From: Rotaria sordida
Taxonomy: Eukaryota > Rotifera > Eurotatoria > Philodinida > Philodinidae
DNA: 64,000 nt
Reading direction: 5' to 3'
Assembly (NCBI GenBank): GCA_905250125.1
Contig: CAJNOL010000135.1
Span: forward strand, 62,001 to 126,000
The notes beneath the pieces are model-generated. The model was given only the letters and a program-made list of their open reading frames with translations, was not told the DNA's origin and did not search any database. Shown here piece after piece: positions 1 to 12,700 of this stretch (the stretch's first letter is position 1; every line of letters starts with the position of its first letter). Position numbers and translations under genes: made by a program.

Positions 1-41
1 TAAGTAACCTATGAGTAAAATGGGAGGGAATAGAAAATAAC

Positions 42-230
42 CTTTCTTTAAGTGTATTTAATCCTTCAGTAAGAATTCTCCATTGTTCTTTAACATTGGC
101 TATTTCATTTGTCATCTTAGTTGCTTGTTCATCCGGTAAATCAGCAGCCATCGTACGATTTAATGTTGTAGCACGTTCTAATAATGATTTGTATTTACTT
201 AATTCATCAAGGTTCTAGGAAAAAAAATAG

Positions 231-265
<35 letters not shown>

Positions 266-1815
266 CATATATATTAAAAAAGTTGAAACCATTCATTGTA
301 TATCATAATACACTTTCATTTAACGATCAATCAAAAGTCGTTTACGCCTTTCTCATTATTTTTATATGAAAGTTTGATTTCACATTAAATTTTGTTTTAC
401 TTCTTTTCTTTTTTTGTTTTGTTTTGTTTTTTAAACATACTTTGATGATAAGTAATGCTCGTTGTTTATTAACTGATTGTAAAACTTCATGAATATTAGC
501 ATTTGTTGATGATAACCATGAAGACAAACGTTCAATATATTGATTGTATTCAACAAAGGAACTTGTATCAACCATTTTAAGACTATAATGTTTTTTATAA
601 TCGTTACATAAACAAGAATATTCGTTTATTAAACGTTCAACAAGTGACGATTTTGATACAAGTTGCTTTGCTGTTTGAACGGCTGGTGCAAGACTATTAA
701 TAGCGTCTTTGATAGCCTAGAAAATATTTATTAAAAATATGTTAATGTTACTTAATTAACAAGCATGTTGTTCTATGACAATTATAAGTGTTGAAGGTTT
801 TCTAATATTATATTCTATGCTCAATCGACTAAATGAATGATTTTTCTTGTTCTTACTATGCTACTTCTCTTTCGTTCTTAACTCTTCAGAATTGACAAGA
901 AAAAAAAAGGAATGGATTGTGTGAAGCCTCTCTTTCCTTTTATGAATCGAACACACAATAGCTACTATGTTTTTACTATATATATATATATATATATGAA
1001 TATATGTGTATGTTTGGCGAGTAATCAAGTGTAGGAGAAAGAAAAAGTTACAAGCTATCACGGAACATACAAAGATGATTAAATAATATGAATAGTAAAG
1101 ATAGAAGAATGTATATACATATTAACGTGATACAACCATTACTCATGTATGTGTATGTGAATAAAATGAGAGAGTTCTTTGTTGTTTTTTTTGCTTAGTA
1201 AGATTAGTTATATGAATATATGATGTAAAGTATATTAAGTTTTAAAATGAAATTATTTCTTTTGACTGTAAAGAATAGAATTTACATTAAAAAGTCATGG
1301 TTTATTTAAATAAAAGAGTAGTTTTTTTAAGTTCATTCAATAGTAAAAGTTATGAAATTGAAGATAAATGACGAAATATTTGATTGGAATGAAAAAGGAT
1401 ATAATTTGTTTTTTTTTTAAAAGAAGAATAAATGACTGTAGAAAAGAGACTATAGTTTCTATACGTGGATCTAATAGCTACTATACTTATGTAATACGTT
1501 AAGATTCAATCTATTAGAGAAGCTTGTAATGTGATCTTTGTACGATTTTTATCAAGGATTTCGATTGATTAATAGTATAATCAAAGTTATTACACTTCTA
1601 TCATCAATATTGATATGCCTAATTTCATTATAATAACGAATATTTCTTACTTGAAGTTTATTTGTTAATTCTTGTTCATTTAATTTTGTTGTTTCTTTTT
1701 GAATAGTTAATATAGATAGATGTTTACTTAAAGTTGATATAGATGATAGTAATTTTTCTACACAATGAATAAAATCAGCAGGTATGTTCTCTTCTTTCTC
1801 AGTAGGCGATGCCAT
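42..1815 (-). CDS. DMD: Distal dystrophin rod exons with own start exon (partial, continues off left edge)
   Basis: Three phase-compatible exons: 1651-1815 (ATG at 1813-1815, 55 codons, MASPTEKEENIPADF...), 441-716 (92 codons) and 42-214 (57 codons plus 2 bases, donor AAAG|gttatt). They encode amphipathic helical sequence with spectrin-repeat spacing (for example YIERLSSWLSS and VKEQWRILTEGL), continuing the rod. The ATG frame of the first exon is closed upstream by the phase of a possible acceptor (aatctag), so 1815 looks like a true start. The exon at 716 is phase 0, so rod exons ending at 4423, 4633 or 7531 could also splice directly to it and give a full-length dystrophin. The C-terminal half would lie outside this window. 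Confidence 0.65.
230..256. repeat. (AT)n microsatellite
   Basis: About 13 AT units in an intron of the distal dystrophin exons. Similar short (AT)n tracts occur at 980-996, 17631-17643 and 61520-61541. Confidence 0.9.
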
Positions 1816-2564
1816 ATTGTAACTAGATTTTGTACATTAGAGAAGAGAGAGAGAAAAATCTTGAAATAGACAACGTGATGATAGATTTGCTTGTTATGTT
1901 TGATAAGAACAATACAAGACAACGATAACAAGAAAAGAATATGGGAGAGAGGCAAAGAAAAGCAAATCAACCAACGACTAATTGTCGCCTATGTCAATAG
2001 TGTATGAAGGATGACTGCGAAATAAACAGGCAAGCTAAAGCAGTTATTCAGTCGAAATCATCAGGGTCGCCTATCGTATATACATGAGGACGCGTAAAGA
2101 AAAAATGGTTAATTGTTTTGGTAGTGGTAGAAATGGCTCTTTGTGTGTGTCGATTTGATCAATTTTTCCTTGTTCTCTCTCTCTCTCTATCCCGCTTTCT
2201 TCGGTCGGAGGTAACAATTATAGCAAAAAAGCAAGGACATCATCGCATATCATTGATATTTCTTCTTCCTTCTTTATCTCTCTCTCTTTCTTGCCCTATT
2301 TTGTCTTTTTTCTTCTTCTATACAGATACATAATAGACCAACACTGTACAATCGATCCTTTGGTATTCTCATGGCTATCATTGGCGGAAAGATATGACTA
2401 TATTTATATAATAAACCAAATGGCATATACGTCATAGGTAGCATTGCCGTCGTGTTTGTTGTTGTCAATATCATACAGTTACGAAATAGAATTCATATTA
2501 ATAAGATATTTATTTATACAACTCTACTAGAATATTTCATTTTCTTATAGTAAATACTTATATA

Positions 2565-2570
2565 TTTATT
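2565..2570 (-). terminator. Candidate poly(A) signal after the dystrophin tail exon
   Basis: AATAAA on the minus strand, about 325 nt downstream of the TAA at 2895. No closer canonical hexamer was seen. It supports the view that some transcripts really end here, before the more distal rod exons. Confidence 0.4.
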
Positions 2571-2894
2571 GAAGAAATGAGAAGAAAAAAAAAGACACAA
2601 ATTGTACTAGTAGAAATTTAGAACGATAGACATTTTAAAAAAAAAAGAAAAAGGAAAAACGAAGACAGATTCCAGAAGACTATACTTCTTTTCTTAAAAC
2701 ACTGCGCATGGGCACCGACATTTCAAAGATATAAGTCAAAAACAAAAGACAAAAAAAGAAAAGAAAACGTTGAGAAAGAAAAAAAGCGCACGTATACACA
2801 CAGCAAACAATGTTTTGTTATTCTACTAGTAGAATATATAGGTAGGACTAACTCTCTCTTTCTATATATATCAACATGGGAGTTTTGTTTGCTC

Positions 2895-3755
2895 TTAATT
2901 GGCAATACGTGTTGGATGACGACCAACATTTTGTGGTGGATATATCTGTTGATCATTGATTTGTTGACGATAACTACCACCACCACCGCCACCGCCACTA
3001 CTTTGCTGTTCATTATAAAAATAAGTTGGATATTGTTCTTGTGAATACGCATTTGTTGTTCGAAAACCACCTGATGCAGCAGAAGATGTATTTGCATTTG
3101 ATGTTTGATATTGAACAGGTATTGTTCGATTAAGTGTCTGAGTCTGTCCACTTGCACTAGCTGAACGTACTTGTTGTTGCTGTTGCTGTTGTTGGTGTTG
3201 TTGTTGTTGTTGTTGTTGCACATGACCACTTGATTCTTGCTGTTGTTGACGACGAGATTCACCACGTGATGTACTTCTTTCAGCAACATGTCTATCAATA
3301 ACACGTTCACGATACGTCATAGGTTGATGATGACAAAAACTAGGTGGTGCTGGTGGTGGATAAGACAAGAGACATTGATGCATTGGAAAACCACCATTTG
3401 GCATACTAGCTGATTTTGATATTGAACTTTGATAATTATCTTGATGACCTTGTTGATTTGTTGCTTGTTTTGTATAATGAACATTCGAACGTTCATATGA
3501 ACGATAACGTGGTTGTAATATTGGTGATGATGGTGCACTTAATGTATGATGATCAATTGCTTTTAAACTACGTACACGTAATAATGGTTGTAATTGATAT
3601 TCTTCATATGATGGAATATAACGTGCGTGATCATCAGCTTTATAACGTTCAAGTGAATGAACTGTTTTACGATATTTTGCATTATGTTGTGGTGCTGGTT
3701 CACTTATTACTGAACGTGTATCATCAATATCATAAATAAAATCGGAATCCATTTC
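2895..3755 (-). CDS. Terminal coding exon with low-complexity tail, dystrophin locus
   Basis: Acceptor ttctag is followed by an 861-bp phase-0 open frame (EMDSDFIYDIDDTRS...) ending in TAA at 2895-2897. The 286-residue tail is rich in Arg, Ser, Tyr and Gln. It carries a poly-Gln stretch near 3181-3245 interrupted by His, and a run of Gly near 2985-3000. I recognise no domain. It is in frame with all upstream dystrophin exons, so it is a genuine candidate C-terminus and not a stray ORF. The preceding exon (4423-4548) may instead end at once: reading through its donor gives GTA TGA, a stop at 4417. Confidence 0.7.
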   Translation of the reverse strand, partial: EMDSDFIYDIDDTRSVISEPAPQHNAKYRKTVHSLERYKADDHARYIPSYEEYQLQPLLRVRSLKAIDHHTLSAPSSPILQPRYRSYERSNVHYTKQATNQQGHQDNYQSSISKSASMPNGGFPMHQCLLSYPPPAPPSFCHHQPMTYRERVIDRHVAERSTSRGESRRQQQQESSGHVQQQQQQQHQQQQQQQQVRSASASGQTQTLNRTIPVQYQTSNANTSSAASGGFRTTNAYSQEQYPTYFYNEQQSSGGGGGGGSYRQQINDQQIYPPQNVGRHPTRIAN

Positions 3756-6700
3756 CTAGAATAATATATAGAAAGAAAGATTTCAATTTTTATATATGTA
3801 AAAAAACAAACAACATCTAATTATGACAAGCATGTTTAAAAATACTAATTAAATGTCCCTACTGATTTAGAATATGAACAATTATGTTCTCTCAAGAGAT
3901 TTATAGTCTATTAGAGCAGAACGGAAAAGTTTTCATACTACAAAACAAAAAATGGCAATCATATTTTGATATATCGATGGTCTCAGTTAACATAACCATA
4001 AACATCCAATACCAGTACCATCCATAATATAAATTGACTAATTACAAGCGTACCGAACGCTATATATACAAAAAAAACATACATCTATATGCAATCACAT
4101 TTCCGAAAACAAATTCCAGGAAATGTTCCATTAACAATAAAAAGGAAAATAAATATCAATTGTACATGAAACTAAATCGTTCACAGAGAACGACATATAA
4201 CAAAAAGACTAAAAGAATACCAAATATCCATACTTTAAATACTAATATCATAACTAATAAAATAAATTTTGTAAGTTATTCTATAAGAATTTAATGTATA
4301 ATAAAATAAAAATTTTAAATCAAATTTTTATTCATCATTGACCAATCGATTTTTCGTTTTGTTTTCTGATTGCCATTTTAAGATTTATATAAAAATAAAA
4401 ATAAAAAACTTTTTTCTCATACTCGTTCTTTTGCTACTGTTGCGCCAGCTGTTGTACGAACATGTTCTTCATATCGTTCATTATATCGAACAACTTCATC
4501 ACTTGCTTGATATTGTTCAGAACGAACTTTAAGATTCTCTAAACAATCCTAATTTTCAAAAAAAAAAAAAAGACAAATAAAAATATATATTTTATTTTTT
4601 GTTGATTTTAATTCATAATAAATTATTTTTACTTTAAGTCGACGAATTTTTTCTCTTATACGACGTGCTTGTTCAACATCAGTTTTTTCAACAATATAAG
4701 CTCGTTCTTCTGTTTCACGTATAATTCTTTCAATTTCTTCATATTCTGGTCGATCACGAACAGTTCGTTCCTAAAAAACAAAAAAAAAAACAAAAAAAAA
4801 TTTTACTATTTAATTTCTTCAATCAAGAAAAAAAAAGAAATCTTGGCCTATTATTCATGCATAGAATATATTTTACATGCGACGAAGCAAAAAAAATAAA
4901 TAACATACACAAACGAAATATGATGAGATATAAATAGATAAAAAAATATAAGGCATACTCGTTTGGATAATCTCCGATGTTTAACGTCAGTATCTTCATC
5001 AGTATCATATTGATTTTCATATAAACGTTCAATTAATTTCATATAAGCCAAACAACGTAAATATTTTTTTTTAAATTCTTCATCAATAACACCTTGTGTT
5101 GTACTTATATCTGATGATTCTGATGGTGATCGACGATGTGATTCACGTTCAGTACGATTATAACGTTTTTCTGAATAATATTCACGACGAACATCGTCGC
5201 GTTGATCATCTTGATTAATATTTGATGTTGTTGTTGTTGTTGTCGTTTGTTGGTCTTGTATACGTTTATCCTGCTTATCCTGCAAGAATTATTGTGTGTG
5301 GAGGAGAATATGAAGGGAAGCGAAATATCTATGTGCAACATCTATTTTTAAGTGCTGTATTTACTAAAACTAGTTTTAATCAACCCAATATCCTATGTTA
5401 CTATTATAGCACGAAAAAAAAAAACTTAATTTCTACTAAACAACAACCAACCTGTATTATACGAATACGACGTTGTAATTCTTCGAAATTACGTGTTATA
5501 TTTTCAATATCAGGGCCAACAAGTTTGCTATATGTTTCACTTTTTGATACAAGATCTTGGCCAAGATTAAGTATTTCATCAAGTTGAATTCGTACACTAC
5601 GTAATTCTTCTTGCACTTGCTAGAAATATAATTCATATTTCTATTTATAAGTTAAACAATGGGCTTTTTTTTTATTTCTACTTACTGATATTCTTGTTAA
5701 ATCAAGAACTCTTTCAGCATCCGATAAAAGTGAATCTAATTTTTCCAAACGTGTTATGATTTCTTTATATATATAAGTAAATCTTTGATAATCATCTTCT
5801 AATTTTCGCACTTGACCCTATTGAAAAAAAAAATATTTATATATTTTAATAATTTACTTTGTTTAACATAACAAAATGTAAAATAAACTTAGACTAAAGT
5901 AATACCTTACGTAAACCAATAGGATATATAATATATTCAATAGGAGGAAGAGTTGTTGATGATGATGCCGATATACCTGATGATGAATCAGATCCCGATT
6001 CAAATGGAATATAAAGTAAATTATGGTAACGACGTGATGGTTCAGAATGTGATGACGTCGAACGTATGACGCCAGTCTTCATTCTGTCCTCGTCGTTTTC
6101 TTATTCTGAAGACAACAATAGATCTACCAACGATATCAATTATAAACAAGGAGAGAGAGAGAGAGAGCGAGAAAAAAACCTCTATGTTGGTGATAACAAA
6201 AAGCATAATCAGTAATTTGGTTTAGTAACACCTATTTATCTACTGTCCTCATCTTTCTTCGCTATCGATAGGTGGTGATAGTCGAAGAGAAGAAAAGAAA
6301 AGAAAAACTTAGCCAACAAATCATAAAGAGTAAAGATATCTATATGATTCGTTCACACATATAGGCAACACAAGTAGGGGGTGATTGATGATGATGATGA
6401 GGCAAACAAGCTCGAATACTCTATATAAACATAGAAAGAGAACGACGGTGTTGGTACTTGTATAGCTTTCTTCCCACCCGAGTAGTCTCGTCATTGGATA
6501 GATGCTAGGTTGTTGACAAGCATAGCATGTGAGTAGGAGTTTAGGAAATATCAGGGATAATTAGCTAAGAAAATTCAAGGTTGGATCACTACTGTTAGTT
6601 ATATTAGACAAAATACAAGTCTCTCTTCTTTTCTTAAACGATAATATATTATAGAATATATAGATGATATATAGAACGACGATATGTATAGCGATGTCAG

Positions 6701-9700
6701 CCAAGAAATAAGACAGTAATATTTTTAGGAAGCGAGAAAGAGAATAGATGTGGTTTTTTTGTTTTCTCTATTGGCACTAATATATATGAATCGATGAGGA
6801 AAAAAAAAGTGCATATACGAGAGAACAAGAAAGGAACGGGCAAATGCATGTACAATAAAGCAGGAAAAAATAAGAAGAACGAGAAACCACAGCATAGAAA
6901 ATCGTCGAAAGAAAATGCATCGACTCCTTACAGATAACACTACTATTCGCTCGCTTGTTCTCGTTGTGCTCTTCGTCCGTCAATGAATGACATATACACG
7001 CGTCAATGCAAACAGACTCTCTTTCTATACTTCACGCTATGTTTGATTATATCCATAGATGTATCTCAATCGAGACATCGACGAATGTTATCAACGTCTC
7101 TCTCTCATCTCTGCTTATCCTTACAAAATAAATCATCTTGTGTACTATTGATCAGACGCATCCTTTCTACTCTATACAAACTTCTTGATCATAAATATAG
7201 ATTAATATAAGAAACGACTGTTTCCTTTTTTTGTTTTTTTTTTGTTTTCCTGGGGTTCTGTCCATTCATATTATGTTCTCTAATCATAAGTTCATCTATT
7301 TCAAGGAATCGGTCAACTGTATAATTACTATGTCATCAAGAAAATAAAAACATATGGATAGCACTTGTTCATATTACATCAATATGTGTTATATGTAAAA
7401 CTGATGACAACTGTAGGTTATTTTATCAATGTTGAGTTATTTAATACTGTAAGGTTAGCTATTAATGTATAAGATATCAAAATGAATAATGATTTTTTGT
7501 TTTGTTTTTATTTTTGTTTAAAATAATTACCTCAACAATTTCTGAACGATCTTTAAGTCGTCTATCTAATTGATCAGTTTGTCGTTTTAATTCATTTATT
7601 TTTTCATGAAGACCAGGTAATGGTCTTTCAATATCTTTTTGTATTGTACGTTCTAAATTTCTTAATATTTCAAAATTAGCTTCAAGTTTTTTAATATCAT
7701 TTCGTGTTGTCTAAAAAAAACAAACAATTGTTTTTTCTTATATTAAATTCTTTTTTAAAAAAAACAAAACATACTCGTATCCAATCAATTTCTTCTTTTG
7801 TATTTTTTGATACTTGTTTATTTTCTATTTTACGTATTTCATGATCAGCTTTAACAAACCATTCATGAATATGAGAATATTCTTTACGAAATTTTCGTAA
7901 ATGACGTTCAACACTATCTAATTGATTTCTTAATGTTGATACCTAAATGATCAATATATGTGTATCTTTTTTCTTCTTATAATGTTTTTGTTATACTTTA
8001 GCTCCAAGATTATTATAAGTTGTTTTTAATTGATCGATCTGTCTTGTTAATTCATTTGATTCATCTGTTTGTCCTTTTTCAACAATACTACGTCCAATAC
8101 GAATAACATATTCAACATCAGATTTAATATCTGATAAAGTTTTATAAAGTCTCTATTAAATTATTTAATAAGAATATTTAAATAAAAAAATAAAAAAAAG
8201 AAAAGGTAAAATTTAAAACTTACTAAACAATGTTCTAATTGATTATGAATTACATCTGGATCATCAGAACGTATTTCAAGTGTATACATATTTTGTTCAA
8301 CATCATGTAAAATTTGACGCATTTTAGCATATTTTGGTTCAAAATCAGATGGTTTTTGAAATTGTCGAAATTTACTTTTTAATTGAATAAATCGATTCTT
8401 AAAAGAATTTAAAAACAAAAAATATATATTTATATTTCGTTTTATAATTTGTTTGTTTTTTGTTTCAAATATTCTTCTAGACATTTCACAAATAACTCAA
8501 AAGAAAAGGAAAAAAATAATTTATTCGTTTCTTTTGTTTTTTGTATTTCACTTAGTATTATTAATTTTGAATAATATATAATAGAAATAACAGACAACTG
8601 TGAAAGATTAATTTTACAGAATCTTATCAATATTTACAATTAAAATGCAAAGAAAATATTTCTAGATGATTCCTTGCTTTTGTTTACCAACGAGTAAAGA
8701 GCATCTAGATAAGAATCATCTCTAATGGATACGTGCTGTTATAAAGATTTGACGGATGATATCGAATTTCGCATTGAAACATTGCTCTAAATAAAGGCCT
8801 CGCTTGTAAAAATACATTTCAGAATTCTTAAGCATCGCATCTCAGACACATATATCTGATGAGAAAACATACCTAACTGTTGGACGCTATTCGACTTCAT
8901 ATTATGGCTACGAGTAGATCATGGTGAGAGTTAGACAAATTTGAGAAGGATTCGAATCCATGGCCTACTGATAAAGAGTTATGACTGTTTAAATGATATT
9001 TTTGCTAAGAGCAAGGCATTGCCGAAAAATTTAAAATAAAGAGTTTCGAATTGAAATTTTGTCTATAAGTATGTTTGATAGCTCTGAAAGTTTCAACGAA
9101 AACGAACATATCTTTCTCAAGATATTCAATATCCAAAAAAGTAGCGATTTAGGATTGGAAGAGATAATAATCGAACCTACTTGGAAATCGACTATCTCAA
9201 GAAAGACACGCTCATTTTTGTTGAAACTTTCAGGGTTATCAAATATGCTTATAGATAAAACTTCAGATCAAAATTCCTTGTTGTGGATTTCTCGGCCATC
9301 CCTGGTTCTCAGTAAAAATATCATTTAAACAGCCATAACTATTTATCAGTAGGCCATGGGTTCGAATCCTTTTCAACCTTGTCTTAATTTCATCGAGACC
9401 TAACCATAGCCATAATATAATGTCAAAGGGCATGCGACAATTGGGTATTATCCTTCATCATTAAGAGCACGTATCCATTGATAAATAAATGAATTCAAAA
9501 GTGTGATATCGTCTGAGAATTTTTCATCATCAGAAGCTATCAATAACAATGAATTGCTATTTAACTATGTAAATCTCTAATATCTTATTTTCTATATTGT
9601 AAAAAATAAAGCAAGCTTAAAAATTGAATGATAAAAAAAAAACCTTATAAAATTTAAAATTTTTACTTTTAATGAAACAAATTGTTGTTCAAGTCGTTTA

Positions 9701-12700
9701 GCAGCATCATGTTTTCCTATAACACGTAATGAATGAATTTTATCTTCAATGCTACGTAAAAATGTTTCATATTGACTAAATTCAAGAGTTAATTTCTATT
9801 GAAAAAATTAAAAAAAGAAAATAAAAATTATTTAGTTTTCTATTTATTTTTTATTTCTTACTTCAGCTTCACTCGGTACATCATTAGCATAAACATCATC
9901 TTTTAATCTTGAACTAAGTAGTGCATCTGTATGATTTATCCATTCAAACATAGCTGTTATTTGATGTCTTAATTGTTGAAAATCAGATATTTGAGAATTC
10001 AACGTATGAACTTTTTTCGCAACCTTAAAAAGAAAAATTTTTTAATATTTTCTTTTTTTTTTGTATGTTTTAATGTTACATCGTCATGTAATTGATCCCA
10101 ACGCATACGAAATTGATTTATTTGACTATTTATTGTTGGTATTGACACTTTTATTGTTTGAAGACGATCTGATACTTCAAAAATTTTTTCATAATTAGAT
10201 CTTGAATGAGCTTTAAGAAAACGTTCAAGACTCTAATAATAAAAGAAAAAAAGTTTATTAATATAGAATTTGCTTTTTTTTTTTTTAAGAATTTACATCA
10301 AGTTCTTCAGATGCATCTTCGAGATCAACATTAGTATTTCCTGTTGTATAGATTCTATTTTGTAATGTATCAAGCCAAATATTTTCATGATAAAGTAAAT
10401 CTAATGAATATTAAAAAAAGAAATATATATATAATTTGAAAAAGAACAACAACAACAACAACAAATTACCTTTTAATTCTTCATATAATTTATAAAGATC
10501 TGTATAAAATATAACTTTACTATCAACTCTTTTTTGTAAATTTGTCCAATTTGAAACAAGCATTTCAATTTGTTGTGATAATTCAGCTGATGATTGACTT
10601 ATATCATGACGAGTTTGATCAACTAAAGTTCGTACAGTATGTTCTTTAATATTAAGTTCCGTTTGAAGTCTCTATTAGAACAAAAGAAAAAGAAGAAAAA
10701 ACGCGTATAGAATTGAAAATATTTTTATGAAAAAAAAAAAAGTTCAATGATTTTACTTGATACTGTTCAAGTCGTTCACGCAATTGTTCATGATAAAATA
10801 TTGATCCATCATCAAGTAATGTTTCACGTTCTTTTTCCATAATCCAATCTTCTAATTCACGAATATCTTCTTGTATTAATTTATTACGTTTTAAAGCATC
10901 CTAAAATTTATTTTTTCAAAAACAAACAAATATAATAAAATAAATTAAAATGAATATATAAATTCATTAGAATAGTAATCAAGTAAATATATATATCAAT
11001 TTACAATGATGTTAACTTTCGTTTTTATAGTCTCATAATTCAATATATAGTTTATACAGTTAACTTGATACAAGTTAAATATAATATCAATATGGTAAAT
11101 ATAGATTGAGTTTTACACGTAACAGAAAATATATATAATTGTACGAATAAAAATAGTCAATAAGATTGTTATTACACGATACGATGCTTCAATGTAAGAC
11201 ACGGATTAGAATAGTAAATTATAACTAACTCCCTCGTACTATTTAGGTTTTAAATCAGAATATACAATATTAAAAAATTCCTGTATCAATGATGAATATG
11301 ATAATAATCAATACTTACAATCTATTTATGTTTGCTTAGTCCGCAATTAAGTCTGACAGAAAACAAAATTTGATGTCATAAAGTTTAGATCTAGTCTCAA
11401 AGATTAAATTAATATACGGATGAAGAATTGCCTGTCATTTTGATTTATTTAGCTGGAAAGAGATGATGGAAGATAACATCTGGAATATGATCAACAACAC
11501 ATTTACTCGAAAACGTCGATAATTGTTATAATTACCAGTTTTAACTTGTGAAAAATGAAGCTCTTTTCAATCGAAAGATTAAATTACACTTGACTAGAGA
11601 TTATTAATACAAAATAAAAGCACTAATTGAAATAATTGGAGAAAAAAAAATTTTATTTTATTTTTTTTTGTCTTTATAGTTATCATCAACTGACTAATCA
11701 TTCAGTCTATAATATATATGATATTATTTACAGAAATCCTATTACGAAATTTTACTTTCTAGGTCTCATAGGCTTAATAAAATCCTACAAATTTCATTTC
11801 TAATTCGCTTATGACAATCGAAAATGTCAGTCATATAAGTTTAACATTAAGACGAAGACTTATCAATATAAACTTTGTAAAAAAAAATATTTTTTCTTTT
11901 GTTTCTACTCATACTGACAAAAAAAAAATTAGATCGATATACAATATTTCCTTTTTTTTTTCGTTTTGATTTTCGAAAATTTAAATTTAATAATAATTAA
12001 CCTGAATATTTTGTGAATAGGTTTTCGTTGAACTAATAAAATGACTCCAACTTTCATTTAATTGTCGTATATCATCTCTTAAACGTCTTCCTAATATTTC
12101 ATCAACATCTTGTGTTAAATCAATAACATCTTTATTTAAGCGATTAATAACTATTTGCATTTCACGTATTTCATGTTGAAGAGTCTAAACATATGAAAAA
12201 TAATTTTCTTTTGTTTTTTCGATTTATAAAATTTTCTTTTACTTGACTTCGACCATATTGGTTTTCTAATCCATATGTACTTGTATCACTTGTTAAACGT
12301 GTTTGAGCATTACGTATCCAAATTTTAACTTCTTCAACTCCACTCTACAAAATAAAATAATCATTTTAATTAAATACAAAATTCCGTTTGTTTTTTTTTT
12401 ACTTCAAAATCATTTAATGTTTTATCAAGAGTACTACATTTTGTTAAACGTTCACTTAAAAACATTTTAATATCATTTAAACGATCACGATAATTATTTA
12501 ATTCATCTTGTAAACGTCGACTAACATCAACAGTTAATTTTGAATAATATTCATTAGATATTTTATTTAATGATTCTAAATTATGTTCTTGTTCAAATGT
12601 TTGATCAAGTAAATCTTTATAAACTTTTTTTTTCGTAGTAATTGTATGAATATCATTAACACGAACTTTATCATGTAATAAGGATTGTTCAACATATTCA

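Noticed and set aside
4417..4422. GTA TGA as the true end of the dystrophin frame
   Set aside because: The same bases form a gtatga donor like other introns in this gene, and the next exon is in matching phase; kept as a note only.
9350..9372. tRNA gene around ggttcgaatcc
   Set aside because: Only a T-arm-like box with no acceptor stem or D arm; explained as part of a fold-back element.
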